The notes beneath the pieces were generated by a model. The model had not been told where the DNA came from. It searched no databases and saw nothing but the letters and a program-made list of their open reading frames with translations. From Chloroflexota bacterium (GTDB lineage Bacteria; Chloroflexota; Dormibacteria; Dormibacterales; Dormibacteraceae), in contig VBIW01000038.1 of NCBI GenBank assembly GCA_005880915.1, forward strand, positions 1 to 64,000: a DNA stretch of 64,000 nucleotides, written 5' to 3'. Made by a program: the position numbers and the translations under genes. Positions 49,938 to 59,037 of this stretch are shown here, one piece after another; positions within the stretch are counted from its first letter, which is position 1; each line of letters starts with the position of its first letter.

Positions 49938-52190
49938 ATGGCTCCATACATCGGCCGGCGCTTGCGCCGAGTCGAAGACGAGCGACTCATCACGGGCCAG
50001 GGTCGCTACGCGGGGGACATCAAGCTCGACGGTCTGGTCCACGTCGCCTTCTGCCGCTCCGTCCTGCCCCACGCTCTCATCCGCGCCATCGACCCCGAGG
50101 CGGCCAAGGCGATGCCCGGCGTCCTCGCCGTCTGGACCGCGGACGACCTGCCCGAGGTCGCCGGCGGCCTGAGCGATTGGGGTCCCGAGGACATGATCTC
50201 CAAAGGCCGCCCCATCCTGAACCATGACGAGGTCAACTACGTCGGGGAGGCGTTCGCGATGGTCGTCGCCGAGACCGAGTATCAAGCCCACGACGCGGCC
50301 CAGCAGGTCAGCGCCGAGCTGGATCCTCTGCCCGGCGTCGGCGACGTGACCACGGCGACCGCCACCGGCGCGCCGGCAGTCCACTCGGACATGAAGAACA
50401 ATTTCGCGCGCCAGGGCTCGACCAGGTATGGCGACACGAAGGCCGCGTTCGGCGGCGACATCGTCACGGCGAAGATCCGCCTGACCACCGCGCGCATCGC
50501 GGGCGCCGCGATGGAGCCGCGCGCGGTAACCGCAACGCCAGACGGCGACGGCCTCAAGGTCTGGACCTCGACCCAGAACGTGTTCGGCGTCCGCGAAGCG
50601 ATCGCAGGCGTGCTCGGCCTCGAGGACGAGAAGGTGCGCGTGCTGGCCGAGGACGTGGGCGGTGGATTCGGCGCCAAGGGCAGCGCATTTCCGGAGGAGG
50701 TGCTGACGGCGATCGCCGCATGGCGGCTCAAGCGGCCGGCGCAATGGGTCGCATCGCGGAGCGAAGACGGCGCCACCACTGCGCAGGGCCATGGCTCGGT
50801 GATCGAGCTGGAGATTGCGTCGGACCGTGCCGGCAAGCTGCGCGGCCTCCGGGGCAGTCTGATCCACGACCTGGGCGCGTACGCGGGATCGGGCGCCGGG
50901 CAGCCGGACATCATCGTCTCCCACATGCTCTCGGCCTACGTGCTGCCCGCGATGGAGATCGACTCGCAGCTCGTCTACACGAACGCAGTGCCAAGCGGAT
51001 TCATCCGCGGCGGTGGCCGGCCGCTCGGCAACTACGCGATGGAGCGCGTGATGGACCGGCTCTCGCGAGAGCTGGACATCTCCCCCGCCGAGCTGCGCCG
51101 CCGCAACATGGTCCAGCCGGAGCAGATCCCGTTCACCACCGGATACCCCGCCGGCCGCCACGGCCTCGTCTACGACAGCGGCGATTACCCGCGACTGCTC
51201 GAGCTGACGCTCGAGAAGCTGGGCGACGTCTCGAGCAACGGCACGAAGGACGGTCGTCTGGTGGGCGTCGGCATCGCGTGCTGCGTCGAGTCGACAGGCT
51301 TCGGCCGTGGCGAGCCGGCCAGGCTGCGGGTCAACAAGGATGGGACCGCAGAGCTCTTCATCGGCTCGACGCCGCAGGGACAGGGCCACCAGACGATGGC
51401 GGCTCAGGTGGCCGCGGACCGTCTGGGCTGGCCGATCGACAAGATCTCGGTCAGCGCCGGCGACACCGAGCATGTGCCATTCGCGCTGCTCACCGCGGGG
51501 AGCCGCAGCGCGGTCCAGGTCGGGAACGCGACGTCAAAGGCCGCCACGTCGCTGCGCGCGCAGCTCCTGCGCCGGGCCGGCGAGGTGCTCGAGGCCGACG
51601 CGGCCGACCTCGTGCTCGAAGAAGGCGTGATCGGCGTGCGCGGCGCCCCGGGAAAGCGCATACCAGCGACGGATGTCGTGCCGGACGAGGGGCTCGAGGT
51701 CCTCGAGACATTCGACCCCAAGCGCGGCACGGCGTACTCCAGCGGCTGCCACGCCGCCGTCGTCGCAGTTGACCCCGACACCGGCCATGTCGAGGTCCTG
51801 CGTTACGTCATCGCCCATGACACCGGCAAGGCCATCAACGAGCTGATCGTCGAAGGCCAGATGCACGGCGGTTACGCGCACGGCCTGGGCTACGCGCTGT
51901 ATGAGGCTGCGATGTACGACCCCGACGGCACCTTTCGCACCGCGAGCTTTCTCGACTACACGATCGTCAGCACCGGCGAGGTGGTCCCCGAGCCGGAGCT
52001 GGTGCACATCGAGACACCGACCGACGCCAACCCCGAAGGCTTCAAGGGCGCGGGCGAGAGCGGCACGATCCCCGCGCCCGCCGCAATCTCCAACGCGGTC
52101 GAAGACGCGCTGCGCAAGCGAAAGCCCGACGCGGTGATCGACCGCCTTCCGATCACCGCCGACCGGATCGTCGAAATCCTTGGCCAGTAG
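49938..52190 (+). CDS. Xanthine dehydrogenase-family molybdenum subunit (orphan large subunit)
   Basis: This 750-residue protein has the aldehyde oxidase/xanthine dehydrogenase large-subunit signature: PYIGRRLRRVEDERLITGQG, the molybdopterin motif EDVGGGFGAKGSAFPEEVL, FIRGGGRPLGNYAMERVMDR, and the catalytic Glu in KGAGESGTIPAPAAI near the C-terminus. The CoxL loop AYxCSFR of true CO dehydrogenase is absent. Neither the FAD (CoxM) nor the iron-sulfur (CoxS) gene adjoins it; the next gene is an MFS transporter. ATG 49938 (MAPYIGRRL) is chosen by alignment to the family start. Confidence 0.9.
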   Translation: MAPYIGRRLRRVEDERLITGQGRYAGDIKLDGLVHVAFCRSVLPHALIRAIDPEAAKAMPGVLAVWTADDLPEVAGGLSDWGPEDMISKGRPILNHDEVNYVGEAFAMVVAETEYQAHDAAQQVSAELDPLPGVGDVTTATATGAPAVHSDMKNNFARQGSTRYGDTKAAFGGDIVTAKIRLTTARIAGAAMEPRAVTATPDGDGLKVWTSTQNVFGVREAIAGVLGLEDEKVRVLAEDVGGGFGAKGSAFPEEVLTAIAAWRLKRPAQWVASRSEDGATTAQGHGSVIELEIASDRAGKLRGLRGSLIHDLGAYAGSGAGQPDIIVSHMLSAYVLPAMEIDSQLVYTNAVPSGFIRGGGRPLGNYAMERVMDRLSRELDISPAELRRRNMVQPEQIPFTTGYPAGRHGLVYDSGDYPRLLELTLEKLGDVSSNGTKDGRLVGVGIACCVESTGFGRGEPARLRVNKDGTAELFIGSTPQGQGHQTMAAQVAADRLGWPIDKISVSAGDTEHVPFALLTAGSRSAVQVGNATSKAATSLRAQLLRRAGEVLEADAADLVLEEGVIGVRGAPGKRIPATDVVPDEGLEVLETFDPKRGTAYSSGCHAAVVAVDPDTGHVEVLRYVIAHDTGKAINELIVEGQMHGGYAHGLGYALYEAAMYDPDGTFRTASFLDYTIVSTGEVVPEPELVHIETPTDANPEGFKGAGESGTIPAPAAISNAVEDALRKRKPDAVIDRLPITADRIVEILGQ

Positions 52191-52258
52191 CTCTGTCGAC
52201 TGACCCGCGCGCGACCACGCCCCCGATCAACGCGGGAGGAGTCAACTGGCGGCGCAAC

Positions 52259-53425
52259 TTGGCGGCGCTCTGGTTCGCCGAGTTCACCGCCATCTTCGGG
52301 TTCAGCTTCGCCTTCCCGTTTCTGTCGATCTTCATCTCACACGACCTCGGCGTGCACTCGGGCCACGACCTCGACCTGTGGACGGCCGCCTCGGCCAGCG
52401 TGTCGGGCCTGTCGATGGCGGTGGCGAGCCCGATATGGGGTGTGTTCGGCGACATCTACGGACGCAAGCCGATGCTCATCCGCTCGATGCTCGGCGGCGC
52501 GATCACCGTGGGCCTCATCTTCTTCGCCCAAAACCCGGCCGAGCTGCTGGTCCTGCGATTCCTGCAGGGCGCAACCAGCGGAACAGTGGCCGCGGCGACG
52601 GCGCTGGTCGCGGCCGAGACCCCGCGCTCCAAAGTGGGCTGGGCGCTGGGCGTCGTCACCTCAGCAGTCGCTCTCGGCGGCGCGATCGGTCCGGTTGTGG
52701 GCGGCTTCGCGGGTGCGGTCTTCGGGCTGCGGCTAGTCTTCCTCGGCGGCGGCATCCTGCTCCTGCTGTCGCTCGTCCCCGTCCTCTTCATCGTGCGCGA
52801 GAGTCCGAGGTCGCGACTGCGCGGCCCGCGCGTGAGCACCCTCGCCCTGATCAACCAGCGGCCGGGCCTCAAGCAGCAGCTGGCCGTTCTCCTCGGCGCG
52901 CAGGGCCTGATCAGCGTGTGCAACTCCGCCACGCAGATCCTCGTGGTGCTGCGCCTGCTCGACATGGTGACCAGCGGTGTGTCCGCGTTGACCGGCGTCG
53001 GGTTCGGACTGGCGGGAATCGCGAGCAGCGGCGCCGCCATCGGTTACACGCGAGTGACGAGGCGCTTCGGCTATGTCCGCACGGCGGCCGGAGCGGCGGG
53101 GCTTGTCGCATGCGCCGTTGCCCTCATAGCGATCGCGCCGGTGCCGGGCCTCATCGTGGTGGGCATCGGCCTGAACGGCTTGTTCAGCGGAGTCGTGATC
53201 CCCGCGACGGCGAGCATGATCGGACTCGACACGCCGCATGAAGCACAGAGCACGGTGTTCGGGTTCAACGCCAGCTCGGTCGCGTTCGGTTTCTTCCTCG
53301 GCCCGCTCATCGCAGGCACGGTCGCCAGCACCTCCGGCCACCCCGCCGCGCTGTACGTGACCGCCGCGCTGGCGCTTGTGCTTGCGGCCATCCTCGCCGC
53401 GGGTGCGCGCGAGCCATCGCGATGA
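52259..53425 (+). CDS. MFS transporter
   Basis: This transporter of at least 388 residues has about twelve predicted helices. The first is LAALWFAEFTAIFGFSFAFP, and the loop motif is GVFGDIYGRKPMLIRSML (G-x3-D-x2-GRK). The start is doubtful: TTG 52259 is the only usual start codon, yet the codons just upstream encode NWRRNL, which fits the family start, and GGGAGGAG lies 10-17 bases upstream of TTG. It follows the molybdenum enzyme by 68 bp and may export or import its substrate. It ends in a 4-nt overlap with the next gene. Confidence 0.85.
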   Translation: MAALWFAEFTAIFGFSFAFPFLSIFISHDLGVHSGHDLDLWTAASASVSGLSMAVASPIWGVFGDIYGRKPMLIRSMLGGAITVGLIFFAQNPAELLVLRFLQGATSGTVAAATALVAAETPRSKVGWALGVVTSAVALGGAIGPVVGGFAGAVFGLRLVFLGGGILLLLSLVPVLFIVRESPRSRLRGPRVSTLALINQRPGLKQQLAVLLGAQGLISVCNSATQILVVLRLLDMVTSGVSALTGVGFGLAGIASSGAAIGYTRVTRRFGYVRTAAGAAGLVACAVALIAIAPVPGLIVVGIGLNGLFSGVVIPATASMIGLDTPHEAQSTVFGFNASSVAFGFFLGPLIAGTVASTSGHPAALYVTAALALVLAAILAAGAREPSR

Positions 53426-53775
53426 AGCGGCTGGGCTACGCGGCGATCGGCCTGGTGGCGGCAGCCGTGGCCATCGCGGTCGTGGTCACGCAGCACGCCA
53501 GCTGGTGGCAGCTCGTGGTGTTCGCGATCGCGCCGGACATCGCGCTGCTGTTCGGCTCGGGCCGTGGGCTCGAGCGCGGACAGCTCGCGCCGCGCGCAGT
53601 GCCGCTCTACAACGCGGTGCACCATTTCTGGGCGCCGGCCGTCCTCGTCGTCCTCGCTCTGCTTCTGCGCGAATTTGCGTGGGTGGCTGCGTGCCTGGCC
53701 TGGTGCGCCCACATCGGGTTCGACCGCAGCCTTGGATTCGGCTTACGCACGCGGGAGGGATTCCAGCGCGGGTAA
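53422..53775 (+). CDS. DUF4260-family membrane protein
   Basis: This 117-residue protein has three to four predicted helices and the DUF4260 signature: FAIAPDIALLFGSGRG, PLYNAVHHFWAPAVLVVLAL, WCAHIGFDRSLGFGLRT. ATG 53422 overlaps the TGA of the MFS gene (ATGA). The family role is unknown. Confidence 0.82.
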   Translation: MKRLGYAAIGLVAAAVAIAVVVTQHASWWQLVVFAIAPDIALLFGSGRGLERGQLAPRAVPLYNAVHHFWAPAVLVVLALLLREFAWVAACLAWCAHIGFDRSLGFGLRTREGFQRG

Positions 53776-53778
53776 AAG

Positions 53779-54438
53779 TCAGCTCTTCGCCTGGAATGGC
53801 TCGAGGTGCTCGAGGTCGGACTCGTCGAGCTGCGCAAACAGCGCCGCATCATCGCTGCGGGCGAGGAACCGGCGAGGCAGGATCACCTCGCTCTTGAGCA
53901 AGCCCTCCGGCAGGAGCACGACCCCGACCAGCTGGTCCTCGTCGAACAGCACGTCCTTGACCGTGCCGAGCTTCTTGCCGGTGTGGCCGAGCATCACGTT
54001 CTCCCCGCCGTCGATCTCCAGCTCGCTCGCGGGCTTGTTGGCGACCTGCTCCAGCCAGTGCGGGATCTCTGGGCCCGAGCCAAGCACCGCCGCCTCGTCC
54101 TCGACCTCCTCCCCGACGGTCTCGCCTTTTTCCCGGTAGCTGAGGTACGGCGGCAGGCGGCGAGCGTCGCCCGAGGTGAGGTTCAGGTCGACCCGGTCGT
54201 GGTCGACGTCCTTGACCACGTCGAGCGGCACGACGAGCTCGTCGTTCACGAGCATCGATCCGGGCGAGAGCCAGTGTCCCGAAAAGCCATGGTTCTCCTT
54301 GACGATCAGCGCCTTCAATTTGTAATCGCCGTCGACCAGGACGTGGACGAGCTCCCCGACCTCCTTGCCGTCGCTCGCGAAGACATGGGCGCCGAGGTGA
54401 AAGTCATCGGCCTTCAACGCAGATTCGGGCTCGGCCAT
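53779..54438 (-). CDS. PRC-barrel-like domain protein
   Basis: This 219-residue protein has an N-terminal barrel-like segment (GAHVFASDGKEVGELVHVLV, then DGDYKLKALIVKENHGFSGH) and a second similar one (NVMLGHTGKKLGTVKDVLFD) near the C-terminus, so two PRC-barrel-like copies with a linker. PRC barrels occur in photosynthetic and stress proteins. ATG 54438 is used; the frame further upstream enters the divergent cyclophilin region. Confidence 0.72.
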   Translation of the reverse strand: MAEPESALKADDFHLGAHVFASDGKEVGELVHVLVDGDYKLKALIVKENHGFSGHWLSPGSMLVNDELVVPLDVVKDVDHDRVDLNLTSGDARRLPPYLSYREKGETVGEEVEDEAAVLGSGPEIPHWLEQVANKPASELEIDGGENVMLGHTGKKLGTVKDVLFDEDQLVGVVLLPEGLLKSEVILPRRFLARSDDAALFAQLDESDLEHLEPFQAKS

Positions 54439-54516
54439 CGGTGGCTTTAAGCGTACCCGCACGTTCGAACAGGACGTCGCGCGCGCGTGATCCTTTAATG
54501 TGGATCGTCCACCGCC

Positions 54517-54999
54517 ATGGAACACAGAACCACGCCTCCGCCCAACGTGATCGACGAGAGCAAGAAGTACTCGGTCACGGTCCACACCTCGCGCGGCGAC
54601 TTCGTGATCGCGCTCGTCCAGCCGAAGGTCGCCCCCGAGACGGTCAACAACTTCGTCTACCTCGCGAAGAACAAGTTCTACGAAGGGCTGACCTTCCACC
54701 GGGTCGTGCCTGGATTCGTCGTCCAGGGCGGCGACCCGCTCGGCGACGGGACGGGCGGCCCCGCCTACAAGCTGCCAGACGAGTCGAACCCGTCGAAGTG
54801 GCCGCGCGGCACCGTGGGCATGGCCTCGAGCGCCGCCGGAGTCAGCGGCTCGCAGTTCTTCATCACGCTCGGCGACGCGCCGTTCCTCGGCTCGAACGGC
54901 GTGTACAACCACTTCGGCCAGGTCACCTCCGGGATGGAGGTCGTGGACACGATCCAGGTCGGCGACACGATGCGATCGCTCGACGTCAGCGCCTCGTGA
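54517..54999 (+). CDS. Cyclophilin-type peptidyl-prolyl isomerase
   Basis: This 160-residue cyclophilin shows FYEGLTFHRVVPGFVVQGGD (Arg and Phe of the active site), GTVGMASSAAGVSGSQFFIT, and VYNHFGQVTSGMEVVDTI. It lacks a signal peptide and is probably cytoplasmic. It overlaps the start of a lipoprotein FKBP gene by 4 nt, so a pair of isomerases of different folds is made from one message. Confidence 0.9.
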   Translation: MEHRTTPPPNVIDESKKYSVTVHTSRGDFVIALVQPKVAPETVNNFVYLAKNKFYEGLTFHRVVPGFVVQGGDPLGDGTGGPAYKLPDESNPSKWPRGTVGMASSAAGVSGSQFFITLGDAPFLGSNGVYNHFGQVTSGMEVVDTIQVGDTMRSLDVSAS

Positions 55000-55574
55000 G
55001 GAGGCTTGTCCTATCCGGTTTCTTGCTGACCGCCTTCATGGTGGCGGCGTGCGGCTACTCCGACCCTTACGGCGGTGCGCCTCCGGTGGCCAACGAGAGC
55101 CCGGGCCCGTCCTCGTCGCCTAGCGTCTCGCCTGGCGCCGACGACTTCACCACCTGCAACACCGCGAAGGGCGTGACCTATCCGGACGGCCTGCAGATCA
55201 CCGACCTGAAGGTCGGCACCGGCGACACGCTTATCAAGGGCGAGAACGCCGAGGTCCAGTACTCTGGCTGGCTGACGGACGGGCACCTGTTCGACTCGAG
55301 CCGCAGTCCGGGACGGGGCTCCTTCACGATTCAGATCGGAGTGGCGCAAGTGATCACAGGCTGGGACGAAGGGGTGCCCGGGATGAAGGTCGGCGGCAAG
55401 CGCTGCCTCAAGATCCCCGGACCGCTGGCTTACGGAGCGCAGGGGCAGACCGACCAGACGACCGGCGCGACCATCATTCCGCCCAACGCGACGCTGGTGT
55501 TCGAGATCGAGCTGCTGAGCGTGAAGCCGGGCCCGAGCCCAAGCCCGTCGCCGTCCCCCTCGCCGACTAAATAG
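54996..55574 (+). CDS. FKBP-type peptidyl-prolyl isomerase lipoprotein
   Basis: This 192-residue protein starts at GTG 54996 with lipoprotein signal RRLVLSGFLLTAFMVAACGY (lipobox VAAC). After a Ser/Pro-rich linker come FKBP motifs VQYSGWLTDGHLFDSSRSPG, VITGWDEGVPGMKVGGKRCL and IIPPNATLVFEIELLSV, and a PSPSPSP tail. It is therefore an anchored extracytoplasmic foldase, co-transcribed with cyclophilin. Confidence 0.9.
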   Translation: MRRLVLSGFLLTAFMVAACGYSDPYGGAPPVANESPGPSSSPSVSPGADDFTTCNTAKGVTYPDGLQITDLKVGTGDTLIKGENAEVQYSGWLTDGHLFDSSRSPGRGSFTIQIGVAQVITGWDEGVPGMKVGGKRCLKIPGPLAYGAQGQTDQTTGATIIPPNATLVFEIELLSVKPGPSPSPSPSPSPTK

Positions 55575-55580
55575 AACGCT

Positions 55581-55630
55581 CTTCCCCACTTGGTGGGGAA
55601 GTACCGCCGCTTGCGGCGGGGATGGGGCAT
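55581..55630. repeat. GC-rich palindromic repeat (REP-like)
   Basis: CTTCCCCAC...GTGGGGAAG (55581-55601) is followed by GTACCGCCGCTTGCGGCGGG and GATGGGGC, as at 25643-25690. It lies 7 nt after the FKBP stop and may act as its terminator. Confidence 0.65.
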
Positions 55631-55756
55631 CGCGGGTATGCAGCCATCTGGGCAGAGATGGTTGCAATGAGGGCCAACCGATGCAGCCATTCGAGCGGTC
55701 GTCCTCAGCATCGACGCTGCCCGTCCTGGCTGCGGTAGTTAGATTTCATTCGTCGC

Positions 55757-56317
55757 GTGCGTATCTATGACGTGAGCGCAATCAGCGCGCCCCGGCCGGC
55801 GGTCTCCAACAATGACGCCGACCGTTTGGTCGAACTCTATTGGGAGCGGGCGTACCGGTTCGCGGCCATGGTCACTCGCAACCAGCACGAGAGCGCAGAT
55901 ATCGCGCAAGAGGCGCTGTTGAAGGTGCTCCGCCGGCAGGATCGATTCGATCCCGGCCGCGGCACCTTTGACTCCTGGCTGTGGCGCATCGTCCTCAACG
56001 TCGCCAGGGACGCGGGGCGCGCGGCCAGTCGTCGCCAGGCACTGCTGGAACGGTTACACGTTCTCGGCCGAGCTGAGCAAGGGCCCAACGCGGAAGAAAT
56101 GGCCTTGCAGCACATGAACGATGAGCGGCTGTTGGCGGCGGTGCACCGTTTGACCAAGCTACCCCGGACGCTCGTCGCACTTCGCTTCGGTGCCCGCCTC
56201 TCGTATCGCGAGATTGGCGACCAGATGGGAATGACCGAGGCGGCGGCTCTGATGGCAACACGGCGAGCGCTGGCATTCCTGCGCAAGGACATCGAATCAA
56301 AGGAGACTCTCAGATGA
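55757..56317 (+). CDS. ECF-type RNA polymerase sigma factor
   Basis: This 186-residue sigma factor has region 2 (LVELYWERAYRFAAMVTRNQ, HESADIAQEALLKVLRRQDR) and region 4 (LPRTLVALRFGARLSYREIG, DQMGMTEAAALMATRRALAF). It overlaps the following gene by 4 nt; that gene encodes a single-pass membrane protein, probably its anti-sigma partner. The start ATG or GTG at 55757 is used. Confidence 0.88.
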   Translation: MRIYDVSAISAPRPAVSNNDADRLVELYWERAYRFAAMVTRNQHESADIAQEALLKVLRRQDRFDPGRGTFDSWLWRIVLNVARDAGRAASRRQALLERLHVLGRAEQGPNAEEMALQHMNDERLLAAVHRLTKLPRTLVALRFGARLSYREIGDQMGMTEAAALMATRRALAFLRKDIESKETLR

Positions 56318-57312
56318 TCGAGCACCTTGACCCCCTGGCGTCAGACCCGCTCGCCCAGCGGCTTGAACAGATGGAGATCGCGATCCCTCGGGCGCCGCAC
56401 CTGGCCGTCCTCACCTCCTCACCACGCCGGCGTCCTTCGGTCCGGGCGTGGCGCGGCGCCTCGCTGGCGGTGGGCGCAGCCGCTGTTGCGGTGCTGACCG
56501 TGACTGCAGCGGTGTATCCGGGCGGTCTTGTCGGCCTGACCCAGGACGCGCTCAAGGCAGCCGGCCTCTCACAGGAACAGGTCGCTCCGCTTACCGGTTC
56601 CGCCGCAAACGCGTATCTCAAAGTTTCGGTGACGGGCGGATACGCCGACCAGGTCAGCACCGTCCTGTTCGTCTCCGTGGACGAAACCTGCAACCCTTCG
56701 GCTCCTGGCTGTGGGATCGGTGCTCCGTACCTATCCGATCAGTTCGAGTCTCGCTACGAGATCATCGGCGGCGAGGGCATCGGTGTCGGTGCCTACCCGA
56801 TTTTCTTCCAGCCGCTGGCCGGAGCAGCTATCCACGGGGCGCGTCTCACCTTGCACTTTCCGAACGGGAAAAACGAGCTTGTGATCCCACTTGCGGGCAC
56901 ACTCGCGCCTGGCAGAGCGCACGAGCTGGCGCTGCCTACCTCGATCGTCGACAGCAAGATGGACGTGACGTATGAGGTCAAGGACCTGCTGTATTCCGGC
57001 AGCTATCTCCAAGTGCATACACGCCTCGGTGGCCGACTGCAGAACGTGATCGTGCAATACCCGCCGTCAGGTCAGATGGTCCGCGGCGAATCATGGCCGG
57101 GAGTCTTTCTGATCGATCCATCCGGCCATTGGGAAATTCCACTCGCCAGTCTCCGACCAACCGTGACCGACCGTGTCCAGGACGAAACCAGGATCTTCTC
57201 CATAGCAAAACCCGGCACCTATCGCGTCGTGGTAGCAACGTCGGGTGACCACAATGCAGTCCCGGGCTCGGGTTGGAAGGTGCTGGCTGAGTGGACGGTC
57301 CAGGTGAGCTGA
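56314..57312 (+). CDS. Single-pass membrane protein, probable sigma-factor partner
   Basis: This 332-residue protein has about 50 cytoplasmic residues, one membrane helix (GASLAVGAAAVAVLTVTAAV), and a large exported domain with CNPSAPGCG cysteines and several beta-strands (GARLTLHFPNGKNELVIPLA). The layout fits an anti-sigma factor whose short N-terminus binds the sigma factor and whose outer domain senses a signal. No zinc-binding anti-sigma motif is evident, so the role is inferred from position and overlap. Confidence 0.65.
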   Translation: MIEHLDPLASDPLAQRLEQMEIAIPRAPHLAVLTSSPRRRPSVRAWRGASLAVGAAAVAVLTVTAAVYPGGLVGLTQDALKAAGLSQEQVAPLTGSAANAYLKVSVTGGYADQVSTVLFVSVDETCNPSAPGCGIGAPYLSDQFESRYEIIGGEGIGVGAYPIFFQPLAGAAIHGARLTLHFPNGKNELVIPLAGTLAPGRAHELALPTSIVDSKMDVTYEVKDLLYSGSYLQVHTRLGGRLQNVIVQYPPSGQMVRGESWPGVFLIDPSGHWEIPLASLRPTVTDRVQDETRIFSIAKPGTYRVVVATSGDHNAVPGSGWKVLAEWTVQVS

Positions 57313-57409
57313 CTTTGCTCGCAGATCAACCACGTGATTCCGCCATACGCGCACAGAGGGTTGAATCAAAGGACTGGATTCGGCAATTTCTGCCCAGATG
57401 TAGGGATGA

Positions 57410-58603
57410 TCAGTGGCTGACCTGGACGCCTAGGTGAAACGTGAACACTGCAATCACAACGACGACCATGATCACGATCGCGATGCCGGCTCCTAACGCT
57501 CCCGCATTAACCGTGAATTGGCTTACCGAGCCGGGGTAGCGTCGAGCTAGTTCGTCAGCCGGCGCCGTCTCCCAATTGCCCTGCACCGGTACGTTCAATT
57601 CGTGCCCAAGTGCGGCAATGTCAAAAGCGCGACTAACCCGGAGTAAGACCCGGTCGTCGCGATCCAGGAGCAGCGCCATCGGGATTGGGACCGAAGCGGC
57701 CGTCCTGCTGCTGACCTGGACTATGCGAGTGACAGCAGCGCGATCGCAACTCTTGCCGCCGAGACCAGTCAAGGTCACTACGTGTCTCCCGATAAAGATC
57801 CTGCTTGTTTTGTAGAAAGCGAGCAACAGGACTGGCACGCCGGCCGCGAATGCAAGGATCAGGATCGCATCAACCCCAACCGCCGCCCATCCGTGCCCAC
57901 GTATCGCTGCGTTCGAGTCAATGGCGGCTTTGACAAGGAGTCCAACCACGAATGCGCCCAGAAGCAGCCGGGGTGTCCGCACCCGCCGGCGGCTCGGCAG
58001 CAGTACGAGGCTTTGGGGATCACTCTCAGAGGCCGTCGGTCCAACAAATTGATGGATTGGAAGCCCGGCCGCGCTTTGGGGCCTGATCAATGCCAGCTTC
58101 TTCCGACGCCGTAGGCTCCATATGCCCGTGCCCAGCCCTGCTACGCCGAATGCCGTTATTAGACCGAACAGAAAGACGCCAGACGGGGTGCTCGATAGTT
58201 CGGAGGCAGGGTCATCGACGGTCGGGAAGTCGTCCTCGTGAATGATGAGCAGCCGCGCTTTGCCCTGCCAGTAGCGCACCGACACCTGATCGCCTGCGTG
58301 CACGTCGTCGCGGGCGAGGTTGATGTTGCCCACTGCGATGTCTTCAGTAGCGCGCGCCGTCCGGACGGTGATCGAGCCGCTCGTGCCGCTGCTGGTCGAT
58401 TCATAGTTGGCGCCCGTAACCGTGCCTGGCAGGGTCTGATAGCAAGAGGAACTCAGTTGCTCGCACTCAGTCGCCGCCTGGTACTGCGATATGTCGCTCC
58501 GCGCTTGGAACCAGATGATCGCCAGGCCCAGGAGAAAGGCCAGACCGACCCCGATCGCTAGCACTCCGAACACGATTCGAGCCCAGGCCCAGATCCGAAC
58601 CAT
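57410..58603 (-). CDS. Multi-pass membrane protein of unknown function
   Basis: This 397-residue protein has a first helix (WARIVFGVLAIGVGLAFLLG), then an extracytoplasmic cysteine-containing domain, further helices (GVFLFGLITAFGVAGLGTGI, LLLGAFVVGLLVKAA) and a C-terminal helix (GAGIAIVIMVVVVIAVFTFH). The middle domain begins CEQLSSSCYQTLPGTVTGAN. No family is recognised. Confidence 0.6.
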   Translation of the reverse strand: MVRIWAWARIVFGVLAIGVGLAFLLGLAIIWFQARSDISQYQAATECEQLSSSCYQTLPGTVTGANYESTSSGTSGSITVRTARATEDIAVGNINLARDDVHAGDQVSVRYWQGKARLLIIHEDDFPTVDDPASELSSTPSGVFLFGLITAFGVAGLGTGIWSLRRRKKLALIRPQSAAGLPIHQFVGPTASESDPQSLVLLPSRRRVRTPRLLLGAFVVGLLVKAAIDSNAAIRGHGWAAVGVDAILILAFAAGVPVLLLAFYKTSRIFIGRHVVTLTGLGGKSCDRAAVTRIVQVSSRTAASVPIPMALLLDRDDRVLLRVSRAFDIAALGHELNVPVQGNWETAPADELARRYPGSVSQFTVNAGALGAGIAIVIMVVVVIAVFTFHLGVQVSH

Positions 58604-59037
58604 GGCGCCGAGATTCTATGTCGCGTGAACGCAGTTCAAGTCCATCACGGATTGATTTCCGCTCTTTGAGACCTGGCCTGATCGGCCGAGCGGTCACTGT
58701 CGGTTGGTTCGCGTTACGGAAACTACGACCCGTGCCGCCTAGAATCGCAGCGCCGTGACCTCTAGACGGGCGCTGCGAGCCAATCCCTATTTTGATGAGC
58801 AGGCGAGGTGGTTTAGACGCCTCAGCTCCGGTGGCGGAGCGCTTCAGCGACCTCGATGAGCTGCGCGAACGACTGGATCGCGTCGGCGCCCGGCGATGGA
58901 ACGCCCGACTCCACATGCTGGATTCGTCGAAGGTGGTCGACGGCGGCGGCGGCGATTCCCGCGGCTCCCCACTCGTTTGCGAGATCGGTTGCGTAGTAGG
59001 TCTCCAGGGCAGGCAGCGCAGGTCGGCTAACGCGACG
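58604..59037. other. Intergenic region with repeat copy and possible gene remnant
   Basis: The gap holds a copy of the dispersed inverted-repeat family (58679-58729) and a minus-strand stretch without a start codon, 58817-59020, reading LETYYATDLANEWGAAGI, then ending AEALRHRS and a stop. The stretch looks coding but has no start, so it is probably a remnant. Confidence 0.4.
58679..58729. repeat. Dispersed repeat, copy a
   Basis: GATCGGCCGAGCGGTCACTG is followed by GGTTGGTTCGCGTTACGGAA and ACTACG. The same blocks occur at 60712, 61968 and 62948. Confidence 0.65.

Noticed and set aside
49938..52190. Aerobic CO dehydrogenase (coxL)
   Set aside because: The diagnostic AYxCSFR active-site loop is absent and no coxM/coxS genes adjoin.
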